Positions 14,224 through 21,234 of a stretch of 21,234 nt of DNA are shown here, one piece after another. Within the stretch, counting starts at the first letter, position 1. Each line of letters begins with the position of its first letter. The notes beneath the pieces were generated by a model. That model did no database searches. It saw only the letters and a program-made list of their open reading frames with translations, and was not told the DNA's origin. The stretch is from an uncultured Chloroflexota bacterium (lineage in GTDB: Bacteria > Chloroflexota > Dehalococcoidia > Dehalococcoidales > RBG-16-60-22), in NCBI GenBank assembly GCA_903915565.1, contig CAIWTG010000255.1:1-21234 (forward strand), written 5' to 3'. A program made the translations under genes and the position numbers.

Positions 14224-15438
14224 TTGAAAATAGCCATCATTAGCGCGCACAGTTGTCCGGTAGGGGATTTGGGCACCAGAGATACCGGCGGCATGAGCGT
14301 TTATATCCGTGAGCTTGCCCGCGAGCTGGGTAAAAAGGGACACGCGATAGATATTTTTACGCGCATCCACGACCCGGCCGACCCGCGCATGGAAAATTTA
14401 TCGCAAAATGTCAGGCTTATCCACCTTAAAGCCGGCAGAGAAGCTAAAATCCAGAAAATGGACGTCTACTTCTCACTGCCGGAATTCACTTTTAATCTGG
14501 AGAATTTCTGGAAAGAAAACAACCTGAAGTACGACATCGTTTTCAGCCATTACTGGATGTCTGCGCTGGTGGGTAAATACCTCTGGGAAACTCACCGAAT
14601 TCCCTATATCACGATGTTCCATACGTTGGGGGCAGTTAAGAACGCCATCGGTATTGGAGAAGGCGAACCGGAATTGCGTCTTGCCTCGGAAAGAGAAACG
14701 ATTCAAGACTGCCGGCGCATTATCGTGGCGACGGAACAGGAAAAAGAAGATTTGGTTCGATATTATGATGCCAGCGCGGGAAAAATCGGCGTAGTGCCGT
14801 GCGGCGTTAACATGGAACTCTTCAAACCGGTAGATAAAGCCGAAGCCAGACAGAAACTTGGTCTAACCGACGAAAAAATCCTCCTGTTTGTGGGGCGTAT
14901 TGACCCGCTAAAAGGCATTGATAACCTGATAAAAACATTACCCCTGCTTAAAAATGAGGGGAAATTTAAACTGGTAGTCGTTGGCGGCGACGAAAACAGC
15001 CGCGAAGAGCTTGAGGGTCTCAAAAAGCTTGCCGCTGACGTGGATGTTATGAATTCGGTAGATTTCCGCGGCCTGGTTAAACAGGAACAATTACCGTATT
15101 TCTACAGCGCCGCTGATGTTTGTGTTGTGCCGTCTTATTACGAGAGCTTCGGTCTGGTGCCTTTGGAGTCATTAGCCTGCGGCACGCCGGTCGTCGCCAC
15201 CGACGTCGGCGACCTTAAGCATATTATCAAGTCGGGTGAGACGGGCTGTATTGTGTCAGACAACTCGCCGGAAAAACTTGCCGAAGCTGTTACCTCGGTA
15301 ATGCAATTTTCGCCGGATATCGAGTCCAGGCTGGCAATCCGTTCATCGGTGAGCCGCTGGGCATGGTCAAATATCGCCAAACAGGTCGCCGCCGAAATGC
15401 AGACGGCATTAGAACAACAGCTGGCTGCCGTTGCCTAG
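14224..15438 (+). CDS. GT4 glycosyltransferase, MshA/sucrose-phosphate-synthase-like
   Basis: 404 residues with the two Rossmann domains of GT-B, family GT4. The N-terminal loop GTRDTGGMSVYIRELARELG and the SHYWMSALVG and FHTLGAVKNA segments closely recall MshA (UDP-GlcNAc:inositol-3-phosphate transferase) and sucrose-phosphate synthases. The donor-binding C-terminal half has LFVGRIDPLKGIDNLI and the EX7E motif, Glu307 and Glu315 (ESFGLVPLE), typical of retaining GT4 enzymes. TTG 14224 is the start, with CGGAG upstream. The PIG-L deacetylase gene follows 32 bases downstream; an MshA/MshB or BshA/BshB pairing would fit. Acceptor specificity cannot be read; polysaccharide or glycolipid synthesis is the main alternative. 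Confidence 0.87.
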   Translation: MKIAIISAHSCPVGDLGTRDTGGMSVYIRELARELGKKGHAIDIFTRIHDPADPRMENLSQNVRLIHLKAGREAKIQKMDVYFSLPEFTFNLENFWKENNLKYDIVFSHYWMSALVGKYLWETHRIPYITMFHTLGAVKNAIGIGEGEPELRLASERETIQDCRRIIVATEQEKEDLVRYYDASAGKIGVVPCGVNMELFKPVDKAEARQKLGLTDEKILLFVGRIDPLKGIDNLIKTLPLLKNEGKFKLVVVGGDENSREELEGLKKLAADVDVMNSVDFRGLVKQEQLPYFYSAADVCVVPSYYESFGLVPLESLACGTPVVATDVGDLKHIIKSGETGCIVSDNSPEKLAEAVTSVMQFSPDIESRLAIRSSVSRWAWSNIAKQVAAEMQTALEQQLAAVA

Positions 15439-15470
15439 AGTTATTTCAAATCTGGTCAAGGAGTTTCACG

Positions 15471-16163
15471 ATGTCCGATGATGTCTATTTGCTGGTAATC
15501 TCACCCCACCCCGACGATTGCGAGTTCGGCGTTGCCGGTACTGTCGCCAGGTTGGCCAAAGAAGGCAAAAACACCGTCTACGTAATTTGCACCAACGGCG
15601 ATAAAGGCACTATCGACATGAGCCTGACGCCCGAAAAACTGATAAAAGTCAGGGAAAAAGAAGAATTAGCCGCGGCTAAACTGCTCGGCGTTAAAGAGGT
15701 CGTGTTCCTGGGCTATCCCGACCAGGGGCTAGAAGACGGCGACGCCTTCCGACGCGACCTGGTGCGCGTTATACGGCGTTTCAGACCGTATGTCGTCGCC
15801 ACCTGCGACCCTTACCGCAAATACATGAATCACCGCGACCACCGCATGGCCGGCATCGTTGTTTCCGATGCTGTTTACCCCTTTGCCCGCGACCATTTAT
15901 CCTATCCGGAACTGGCAAAAGAAGGACTGGAGCCGCATAAGGTGCGGGAGATGTGGTTCTGGGGCTCAGAAGACCCCAACTTCCGGCAGGATATTACCGA
16001 TACCATAAACATTAAGATGGAAGCTCTCAAGTGCCACAAAAGCCAGCTGGGCGATGTGCCACCGGAAATGCGCAATCGTATGATGGAATTCGCCAAAATC
16101 AATGCCAAGGGTGAAAAATTCGAGCTGGCGGAAGCCTTCCACCGTGTCGAGTTAAGGCCTTAA
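15471..16163 (+). CDS. PIG-L/LmbE-family N-deacetylase
   Basis: 231 residues. The zinc site is SPHPDDCEFG (His13, Asp15, Asp16) plus His121 and His124 in MNHRDHRMAG. The family removes N-acetyl groups from amino sugars in glycolipids and pseudo-disaccharides (MshB, BshB, GPI-anchor PIG-L). The chosen ATG 15471 has CAAGGAG 7 bases upstream and starts directly with the first beta strand (MSDDVYLLVISPHPDD); an upstream in-frame extension into the glycosyltransferase gene is rejected. The adjacent MshA-like glycosyltransferase could make its GlcNAc-containing substrate. The stop overlaps that of the convergent hydrolase gene by 4 bases (TTAA). Confidence 0.9.
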   Translation: MSDDVYLLVISPHPDDCEFGVAGTVARLAKEGKNTVYVICTNGDKGTIDMSLTPEKLIKVREKEELAAAKLLGVKEVVFLGYPDQGLEDGDAFRRDLVRVIRRFRPYVVATCDPYRKYMNHRDHRMAGIVVSDAVYPFARDHLSYPELAKEGLEPHKVREMWFWGSEDPNFRQDITDTINIKMEALKCHKSQLGDVPPEMRNRMMEFAKINAKGEKFELAEAFHRVELRP

Positions 16164-16795
16164 GACCCCGCCCAGGTTACATCCCCATAAATATCGCCGT
16201 GAGGTTTGGCGGCGAAGGCTTTGTATTCTTTTTTGGCTTTTTTAACCGTCGTGCCGTCGCCGTGACCGGGTAAAAGTAGGGTGTCGTCCGGTAAACGGAG
16301 TATCTTTTGTGTAATTGACCCAATAATTTGCTTAAATTCGTCTGGTGTTTCCGTGTGTCCCGGCCCGCCCGGAAAAATCGTGTCCCCCACGAAGCAGTAT
16401 TTCCCCACCACAAAACACAAACCGCCGCCTGTATGCCCCGGGGTATACATTACTTTTATATCCAGATTCCCTAGCTTTATACTGTCACGGTCTTTGAGCA
16501 ATATTTCCGGCGGTGTTTTTAGCTGCAACGAATCCAGTTCATGGCAAGCCAGCGGCACTTTAAGCCGGGCGCGCAATGAAACTATAACCCCGGTATGGTC
16601 GTAATGGTCGTGGGTGAGGAGGATGTATTTTGGCTTTGTGCCCTCTAAAGCCGCGATAATTTCCGAAGCGCGCGCCGGCGCATCCACCACCAGGCTTTGT
16701 TTTGTTTGCTGACACACCACGATATAGGTATTTGTCTCGAAAATTCCGAGGGTCATTTTTTCTATACGGATGGTTTTATCGTTAGCTATATTCAT
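16160..16795 (-). CDS. Metallo-beta-lactamase-fold hydrolase, glyoxalase II-like
   Basis: 211 residues with the full dinuclear metal set: THDHYDH (His62, His64, Asp66, His67), His121 in TPGHTGG, Asp138 in VGDTIF and His178 in PGHGDGT. The compact size and GDTIF motif match the glyoxalase II/YcbL-like group, which hydrolyses thioesters, though many members are uncharacterised. No signal peptide is present. The start at 16795 has AAAGGA 6 bases upstream; Met14 would be a weaker choice. It converges on the PIG-L gene with a 4-base overlap and diverges from the PAP2-like gene. If the neighbouring genes make a thiol cofactor, a thioester hydrolase would fit, but that is speculative. Confidence 0.88.
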   Translation of the reverse strand: MNIANDKTIRIEKMTLGIFETNTYIVVCQQTKQSLVVDAPARASEIIAALEGTKPKYILLTHDHYDHTGVIVSLRARLKVPLACHELDSLQLKTPPEILLKDRDSIKLGNLDIKVMYTPGHTGGGLCFVVGKYCFVGDTIFPGGPGHTETPDEFKQIIGSITQKILRLPDDTLLLPGHGDGTTVKKAKKEYKAFAAKPHGDIYGDVTWAGS

Positions 16796-16822
16796 TTTTT
16801 CCTTTACGCTAGAGTCATTATT

Positions 16823-16828
16823 ATTATA
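16823..16828 (-). promoter_or_regulatory. -10 element for the hydrolase gene
   Basis: The minus strand carries a perfect TATAAT at 16828-16823 in the 47-base gap between divergent genes, about 27 bases upstream of ATG 16795. No good -35 is seen 16-18 bases further up, so the call is tentative. The same AT-rich stretch (ATTATTATTATATC) may serve the plus-strand gene. Confidence 0.35.
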
Positions 16829-16842
16829 TCATTTGAGAAACA

Positions 16843-17430
16843 ATGAGAGAAAGAACCGCCCGGCTGATATCCGGCATACTAAACCCGTTCCTTATAGGCG
16901 CGGTGGTTATAGCGTTACTATCCTTTAAAGATAGTCCTAGCACTCCCGACGCTTTAAAGTGGGCGAGTATTTCGTTAGCAATCAGCGTGCTGCCGGTGTT
17001 GGTTGTCGTTATATGGTTAGTCCGGCAGAAGAAACTGGATGCTTTTTATGATAACCAGCGTAAACAGCGTAACCTCGTATATGTCCTGGCGAGTGGGTTG
17101 GGAGTAATCGGCTGCGGGCTGATGTGGGGATTAAAAGCGCCGGAATTACTGACAGTGACTTTCACAGCGGGTCTTGTCGAACTTATCGTATTTATGGGGA
17201 TAAATTTCTACTGGAAAATCAGCCTGCATATGGCTTTTGTCGCCGGGGGAGTAACAGTTCTTTGCCTGGTTTACGGTGTTGCGGCGACCTGGACGATTGT
17301 GTTTTTACCACTCGTTGCCTGGGCGAGAATCGAACTAAAACAGCATTCTCTATCGCAAGTGGTTGCCGGGGCTTTACTGGCGGGCGTAATTGCCGTTGGG
17401 ATATTCGCTGGATTCAGGTTAATCGTTTAA
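16843..17430 (+). CDS. PAP2-like integral membrane protein with altered active site
   Basis: 195 residues with about six membrane spans. Vestiges of the PAP2 phosphatase motifs occur in order: RKQRN (Arg73, Arg76) where the family has RxxRP, KISLHMAF (His129) for PSGH, and ARIELKQHSLSQ (Arg162, His168, Gln172) for SRxxxxxHxxxD. The general base-assisting Asp is Gln and the Pro is Asn, so activity is uncertain. PAP2 proteins dephosphorylate lipid or prenyl phosphates at the membrane. The ribosome site is weak. The gene is divergent from the hydrolase and ends 4 bases before the end of ftsK, with no terminator between. Assignment by remote motif similarity. Confidence 0.6.
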   Translation: MRERTARLISGILNPFLIGAVVIALLSFKDSPSTPDALKWASISLAISVLPVLVVVIWLVRQKKLDAFYDNQRKQRNLVYVLASGLGVIGCGLMWGLKAPELLTVTFTAGLVELIVFMGINFYWKISLHMAFVAGGVTVLCLVYGVAATWTIVFLPLVAWARIELKQHSLSQVVAGALLAGVIAVGIFAGFRLIV

Positions 17431-17434
17431 AGGG

Positions 17435-19696
17435 TTAGTAAATATCCTCTTTGGGGGTATCGTGGCCAGGGATATCTTCACCATCTTGCTCCAAAACGGC
17501 GTCCAGTTGTTCCTTAAGCCGTGCCGCGCGGGGGTAACCGATGTGCAGTTTTCGTTGTAAGAATGACGTAGAAACATCATTATATTCTTTCGCCAGTGCC
17601 TTGGCCTGCTCTAATAACGCATCGCGCGGGTGTCCGCCAATCGTGCCGATGGGCGCCGTGGCAACGAGAGTTTCCAGTTTAAGTTTATCCGGTTCCTGCT
17701 GGCGCTGCCCGCCCCAGAAATAGACGAGGCGTTCAATTTCGGTGTCGGAGAGGAAACACCCCTGGAGTCGTTTTGGTTTGGCCGCATCTGTGGGCATAAA
17801 AAGCATGTCGCCGCGCCCTAGTAATTTTTCTGCGCCTACCCCATCCAATATCGTCCGCGAATCCACAGCCGACGTCACGGCAAAGCTGATGCGGGTGGGG
17901 ACATTGGCTTTAATCAGGCCGGTAACAACGTCCACCGATGGACGCTGTGTGGCAACCACCAGATGGATGCCCGTAGCGCGGGCCAGCTGGGCTAAACGGC
18001 ATAAATTTGTCTCCACCTCGTCATAGCCGGCCATCATTAAGTCGGCAAGTTCGTCAATAATCAGGACCAGATAGGGCAGTTTATCCGCACCCCTTTTATC
18101 CTTATTGTATCCCTCGATATTACGTGCGCCGGTGGCCGCCATTTTCTTATAACGCTGGTCCATTTCCTGGCAGAGCCACCGCAGAGCATTAAGCGCTTTC
18201 TCCGTATCAACGATAACGGGGGTGGCGAGGTGGGGAATGCTGTTATACTGCGTCAGTTCCACGCGCTTGGGGTCGATAAGGATGAAGCGGACCTCGTTGG
18301 GGGTATTATTTAACAGCAGGCAGCAGATAACGGTATTAAGGCAAACGGTCTTGCCGCTGCCGGTTGCGCCGGCCACGAGGAGGTGGGGCATTTTCGTGAG
18401 GTCGGCGGCTACCGATTCACCGCCCGCGCCTTTACCCAGCGCCAGCGCCATTTTCGCCTTAGAAACCAGCTTCTGGAAGGCGCTCGTCTCCACGACGCCG
18501 CGCAAACTGACCATGTCCGACGTCATATTGGGCACTTCCACCCCGATAAACGATTTTCCCGGCACCGGGGCTTCAATCCTGATGGTGGGCGCGGCCAATG
18601 CCAGGGAGAGGTCATTAGTTAAAGAGGCAATCCTCTCAACCTTGACGCGGGTTTTTGATACCTCTTCCCGCCTGACTTGGATTCTACCGTCGCGGTCTCT
18701 ATCTCTGACTTCCCGATATTTTACGTCCCAACCCGGCTCCACCCCGAACTGTGTCACCGTGGGGCCGGCATTAATCTGCACCACTTTGGCGTCCACGCCG
18801 TAGCTGGAAAGGGTATTTTCGATGAGTTTGGCGCGCTGCAGGTTGTCCGCCTCGCTGAACTGCACTTCCGGCGACGTATCCAGAATATCAATCGGCGGCA
18901 GTTTCCAGCCGTCAACTTCCACCAGCTTGGCGGAGTGCCCGTACTTTTTCCAGACGTCCTCGGTTACCTGTTTTAAACCGCGTGGCTGCGCTGTCGGCAA
19001 CCCGGATATCACGGGTTTAGGTTCGGAGGCAATAGGATGCTCTCTGGGTTCCGAATATAATGTCTTATTTTCCACTGACGCCGTATTTTGTGGACGATAT
19101 TGCTGCGCTAATTCTCCCTGCTTTGCCGGTGGTTTACGGGAGGGCCTTACCATGACCACCGACGCTAAGAATTTAAAGAATCCTTTAACGACATTCCAGC
19201 TTTGCCGCGGCATCATGAAGAAAAAGCCGACGACGATATAGGCCAGTATGCAGAGCACACCGATCAATATGCCATAACCGCCGGGAGCCGGGTTGGCAAC
19301 CAGTCCGGCGCCAAAGCTGCCCCCCAAACCGTTGGGCGTTAGCGAGGCGGAGATGTATTGGATTAACCCTAATATACCCCAGGCGGCAAAAACGAAGAAA
19401 ACAACACCTACCCAACGATTCCAGAAATAATAAAACGAGGAGATATTGCGCCGCCAGGTTAATACCGTAAACATCAAAATGGCGGCAATAACGAACAGAA
19501 TTCCCCACCCGATATTCTTAAAAATCGCCAGGAAAAAGTCGTTAATCTGGCTGCGGAAAATTATTATCAGCACCACCACGACGAGGATTCCAATAAAAAT
19601 CCACAACCCTCTGGCGGCACCGCGCGGGCGGTCTGATGCCCGCGACCTCCTGCCACCCCGTTCTCTGATATCATCGTATTCAGGTTTTCTAGACAT
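17435..19696 (-). CDS. ftsK: DNA translocase FtsK/SpoIIIE
   Basis: 753 residues. Four N-terminal membrane spans (LWIFIGILVVVVLIIIF, WGILFVIAAILMFTVL, VGVVFFVFAAWGIL, ILIGVLCILAYIVVGFFF) anchor it at the division septum. A proline-rich linker follows, then the beta and RecA-like alpha motor domains with Walker A GATGSGKT (443-450) and Walker B LVLIIDELAD (Asp548). A C-terminal winged helix (STSFLQRKLHIGYPRAARLKEQL) is the gamma domain that reads KOPS-type DNA signals. It pumps chromosomes during division and supports dimer resolution. A charged insertion (RDRDRDGR...) at about residues 325-355 interrupts the beta domain. AGGAG precedes ATG 19696. It lies 21 bases after the RNase J gene, and the two probably form one transcript. 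Confidence 0.95.
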   Translation of the reverse strand: MSRKPEYDDIRERGGRRSRASDRPRGAARGLWIFIGILVVVVLIIIFRSQINDFFLAIFKNIGWGILFVIAAILMFTVLTWRRNISSFYYFWNRWVGVVFFVFAAWGILGLIQYISASLTPNGLGGSFGAGLVANPAPGGYGILIGVLCILAYIVVGFFFMMPRQSWNVVKGFFKFLASVVMVRPSRKPPAKQGELAQQYRPQNTASVENKTLYSEPREHPIASEPKPVISGLPTAQPRGLKQVTEDVWKKYGHSAKLVEVDGWKLPPIDILDTSPEVQFSEADNLQRAKLIENTLSSYGVDAKVVQINAGPTVTQFGVEPGWDVKYREVRDRDRDGRIQVRREEVSKTRVKVERIASLTNDLSLALAAPTIRIEAPVPGKSFIGVEVPNMTSDMVSLRGVVETSAFQKLVSKAKMALALGKGAGGESVAADLTKMPHLLVAGATGSGKTVCLNTVICCLLLNNTPNEVRFILIDPKRVELTQYNSIPHLATPVIVDTEKALNALRWLCQEMDQRYKKMAATGARNIEGYNKDKRGADKLPYLVLIIDELADLMMAGYDEVETNLCRLAQLARATGIHLVVATQRPSVDVVTGLIKANVPTRISFAVTSAVDSRTILDGVGAEKLLGRGDMLFMPTDAAKPKRLQGCFLSDTEIERLVYFWGGQRQQEPDKLKLETLVATAPIGTIGGHPRDALLEQAKALAKEYNDVSTSFLQRKLHIGYPRAARLKEQLDAVLEQDGEDIPGHDTPKEDIY

Positions 19697-19717
19697 ATAT
19701 CTCCTGATATATATTAA

Positions 19718-21234
19718 CTACACTTTGACCATAAAGGGTAGTATCATCGGGCGGCGTTTGGTGCGGTCGTAATAATATTTATCCAGCGTGTCCCTGACCT
19801 TGGAGTTGATGAAACTCCATTCGGTGAGGCGGCCGTGAGAGTGGTCGAGGGCTTTTTCCAGCACCTGGCGGCTTTCTTCTACCAGTCCGCCAAAGTCTTT
19901 ATCATCCATGAAACCGCGGTTGAGGATGTCCGGACGCCCGACCAGAGTGCCTGTCTGGTGATTGACCGCAATAATCACAACAACGATGCCGTCGCGGGAG
20001 AGCATGCGCCGCGTGCGGAGGACGACGCCTCCAATATCCCCCACGCTTAAACCGTCCACATAAACGTGGCCGGAGTTAACCTTACCTGTGATGCGGGCGG
20101 AGTTAGAATTAAGCTCCAGCACGTCGCCGTCTTCCATGACGAATATTCTTTCCTTCGGCATGCCGACGGATTCCGCCAGTTGGGCGTGTAAACTCAAATG
20201 ACGGTACTCGCCGTGAACGGGCGCGAAGAATTTGGGCTTTACCAGGCTCAAAATAAGCTTAAGCTCTTCCTGGCTGCCGTGGCCGTGGACGTGCACCTGC
20301 CCCAGTTTGCTGTAAATTACATGGGCGCCCTGTTTAAACAGGCTGTCAACGGTGCGGTTAACCAGTGACTCGTTGCCGGGCACCGGCGTGGACGAAAGAA
20401 TGATGGTATCGCCGCGCAGGATATGGACATGTTTATGGTCGTGGTTGGCCATCCGCACCAACGCCGAAGTAGGTTCGCCCTGGCTACCGGTGGTTATCAG
20501 AACAATCTTGTTATACGGCGTACCCCTGACATCTTCAATCCTGCCCAGGATGCCATCGGGTGCTTTAAGATAGCCCAGTTCCAGTGAGATACGCACCGTC
20601 TCGCTCATGCTGCGGCCGGCGATAAAGACCTTGCGGCCGTGTTTGGCGGCGGCGTCGATAACTTGCTGGACACGCGATATTAACGAGGAGAAGGTGGTAA
20701 CAATCACCCTACCCGGCGCATTAGCGATGAAATGGTCCAGCGATTCGCCGACAATTTGCTCGGAGGGAGTATAACCCGGCAACTCGGCGTAGGTAGAATC
20801 GGAGAGCAGGAGTAAAACTCCCTGCGCCCCCAGCTGGGCGAGACGTGAAAGGTCGGTCGGCTTGCCGTTTACCGGCGTGTGGTCTATTTTAAAGTCTCCG
20901 CTGTGGATTACAATGCCCTCCGGCGTATTGATGACAATGCCGCAGGCGTCGGGTATGCTGTGGCACACCGGGAAAAGCTCTATGCGGAACCTGCCGAGGG
21001 TTATCTGCTTGCCGTATTCTAATATTTTTAGATTAACGCCCGCACGGGTTTTTCTTTCTTTTAGCTTTACCTGGATTAAGCCGTTGGTCAGCTTTGTCGA
21101 GTAGAGAGGAACGTTATCCAATTGCGGCAATAAATAGGGCAGCGCCCCGATATGGTCTTCGTGGCCGTGGGTGATAATGATGCCCCGGACTTTTTCTTTT
21201 CTTTCGATAACATAGCTGAAATCGGGAATCACCA
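19718..21234 (-). CDS. rnj: Ribonuclease J (N-terminus off the window)
   Basis: At least 504 residues; compared with RNase J1 (555 residues) about 50 N-terminal residues lie beyond the right edge. The metallo-beta-lactamase motif is THGHEDHIGALPYLL, followed by the CHSIPDACGIVI and HSGDFKID metal-site segments. The beta-CASP domain has VIVTTFSSLISRVQQ and the late PVHGEYRH motif. The C-terminal domain follows. RNase J is a 5'-to-3' exonuclease and endonuclease in mRNA decay and rRNA maturation. The GTG near the edge encodes the valine of a YVIPDFSY-like segment and is not the start. It is upstream of ftsK in the same direction. Confidence 0.95.
   Translation of the reverse strand, partial: VIPDFSYVIERKEKVRGIIITHGHEDHIGALPYLLPQLDNVPLYSTKLTNGLIQVKLKERKTRAGVNLKILEYGKQITLGRFRIELFPVCHSIPDACGIVINTPEGIVIHSGDFKIDHTPVNGKPTDLSRLAQLGAQGVLLLLSDSTYAELPGYTPSEQIVGESLDHFIANAPGRVIVTTFSSLISRVQQVIDAAAKHGRKVFIAGRSMSETVRISLELGYLKAPDGILGRIEDVRGTPYNKIVLITTGSQGEPTSALVRMANHDHKHVHILRGDTIILSSTPVPGNESLVNRTVDSLFKQGAHVIYSKLGQVHVHGHGSQEELKLILSLVKPKFFAPVHGEYRHLSLHAQLAESVGMPKERIFVMEDGDVLELNSNSARITGKVNSGHVYVDGLSVGDIGGVVLRTRRMLSRDGIVVVIIAVNHQTGTLVGRPDILNRGFMDDKDFGGLVEESRQVLEKALDHSHGRLTEWSFINSKVRDTLDKYYYDRTKRRPMILPFMVKV

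Noticed and set aside
15363..15470. An N-terminal extension of the PIG-L deacetylase
   Set aside because: It lies within the glycosyltransferase gene in another frame; the ATG at 15471 has a good ribosome site and begins at the first family strand.
18222..18803. A 193-residue plus-strand frame inside ftsK
   Set aside because: Antisense to the FtsK motor domain; no domain, no ribosome site.
21226..21232. GTG near the right edge as the start of RNase J
   Set aside because: RNase J proteins have about 50 further residues before this point, and the valine fits an internal YVIPDFSY-like segment; the gene is cut by the window.

Overview
The window looks like a chromosomal segment of an anaerobic bacterium of the Chloroflexota, most likely an uncultured relative of the Dehalococcoidia. 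This taxonomic call is an inference. It rests on a moderate GC content, cytoplasmic acyl-CoA catabolism with an archaeal-type HAD-ECH fusion, a corrinoid-enzyme reductive activator, a bacterial translin, and an FtsK-RNase J gene pair. There is no rRNA, tRNA, CRISPR array or transposase gene here. No gene-free stretch exceeds 300 bases; the longest, about 240 bases (4528-4769), is a divergent promoter region.

Layout. Positions 1-1863 (+) hold a tightly packed run: the end of thiE, a translin-family gene and an unusual short-chain dehydrogenase (SDR). This run meets a convergent operon at a strong hairpin terminator (1879-1921). The convergent operon (1943-4527, -) encodes a cytoplasmic molybdenum/tungsten bis-MGD enzyme and its small iron-sulfur subunit. 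A divergent regulatory region (4528-4769) separates it from a catabolic run on + (4770-13140): SCP-x-type thiolase, DUF35 zinc-ribbon/OB protein, 3-hydroxyacyl-CoA dehydrogenase/enoyl-CoA hydratase fusion, two dissimilar acyl-CoA dehydrogenases, a 44-residue membrane peptide, and an ASKHA/ferredoxin activator of corrinoid proteins. A REP-like palindrome (8603-8686) lies inside this run.

Positions 13197-16163 (+) hold a BioF2/FemAB-like acyltransferase, an MshA-like GT4 glycosyltransferase and a PIG-L/LmbE deacetylase. A convergent metallo-beta-lactamase hydrolase follows (16160-16795, -), then a divergent PAP2-like membrane protein (16843-17430, +). The window ends with ftsK and a truncated rnj gene on -.

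How the genes work together. The thiolase, DUF35, HAD-ECH and two acyl-CoA dehydrogenases supply all four reactions of a beta-oxidation turn: dehydrogenation, hydration, oxidation and thiolysis. The acyl-CoA dehydrogenase pair has features of the heteromeric alpha2beta2 type known from steroid side-chain catabolism, which hints at a bulky or cyclic acyl-CoA substrate (inference). The Mo/W enzyme shares the divergent control region and may act on the same substrate. The corrinoid activator implies a methyltransferase system elsewhere in the genome. The GT4 plus PIG-L pair has the first two catalytic functions of mycothiol or bacillithiol synthesis, but no ligase is present, and a polysaccharide role is equally possible.

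The most unusual direct observation is in the SDR: the conserved Asn and Lys of the Asn-Ser-Tyr-Lys tetrad are exchanged (Lys147 and Asn192).
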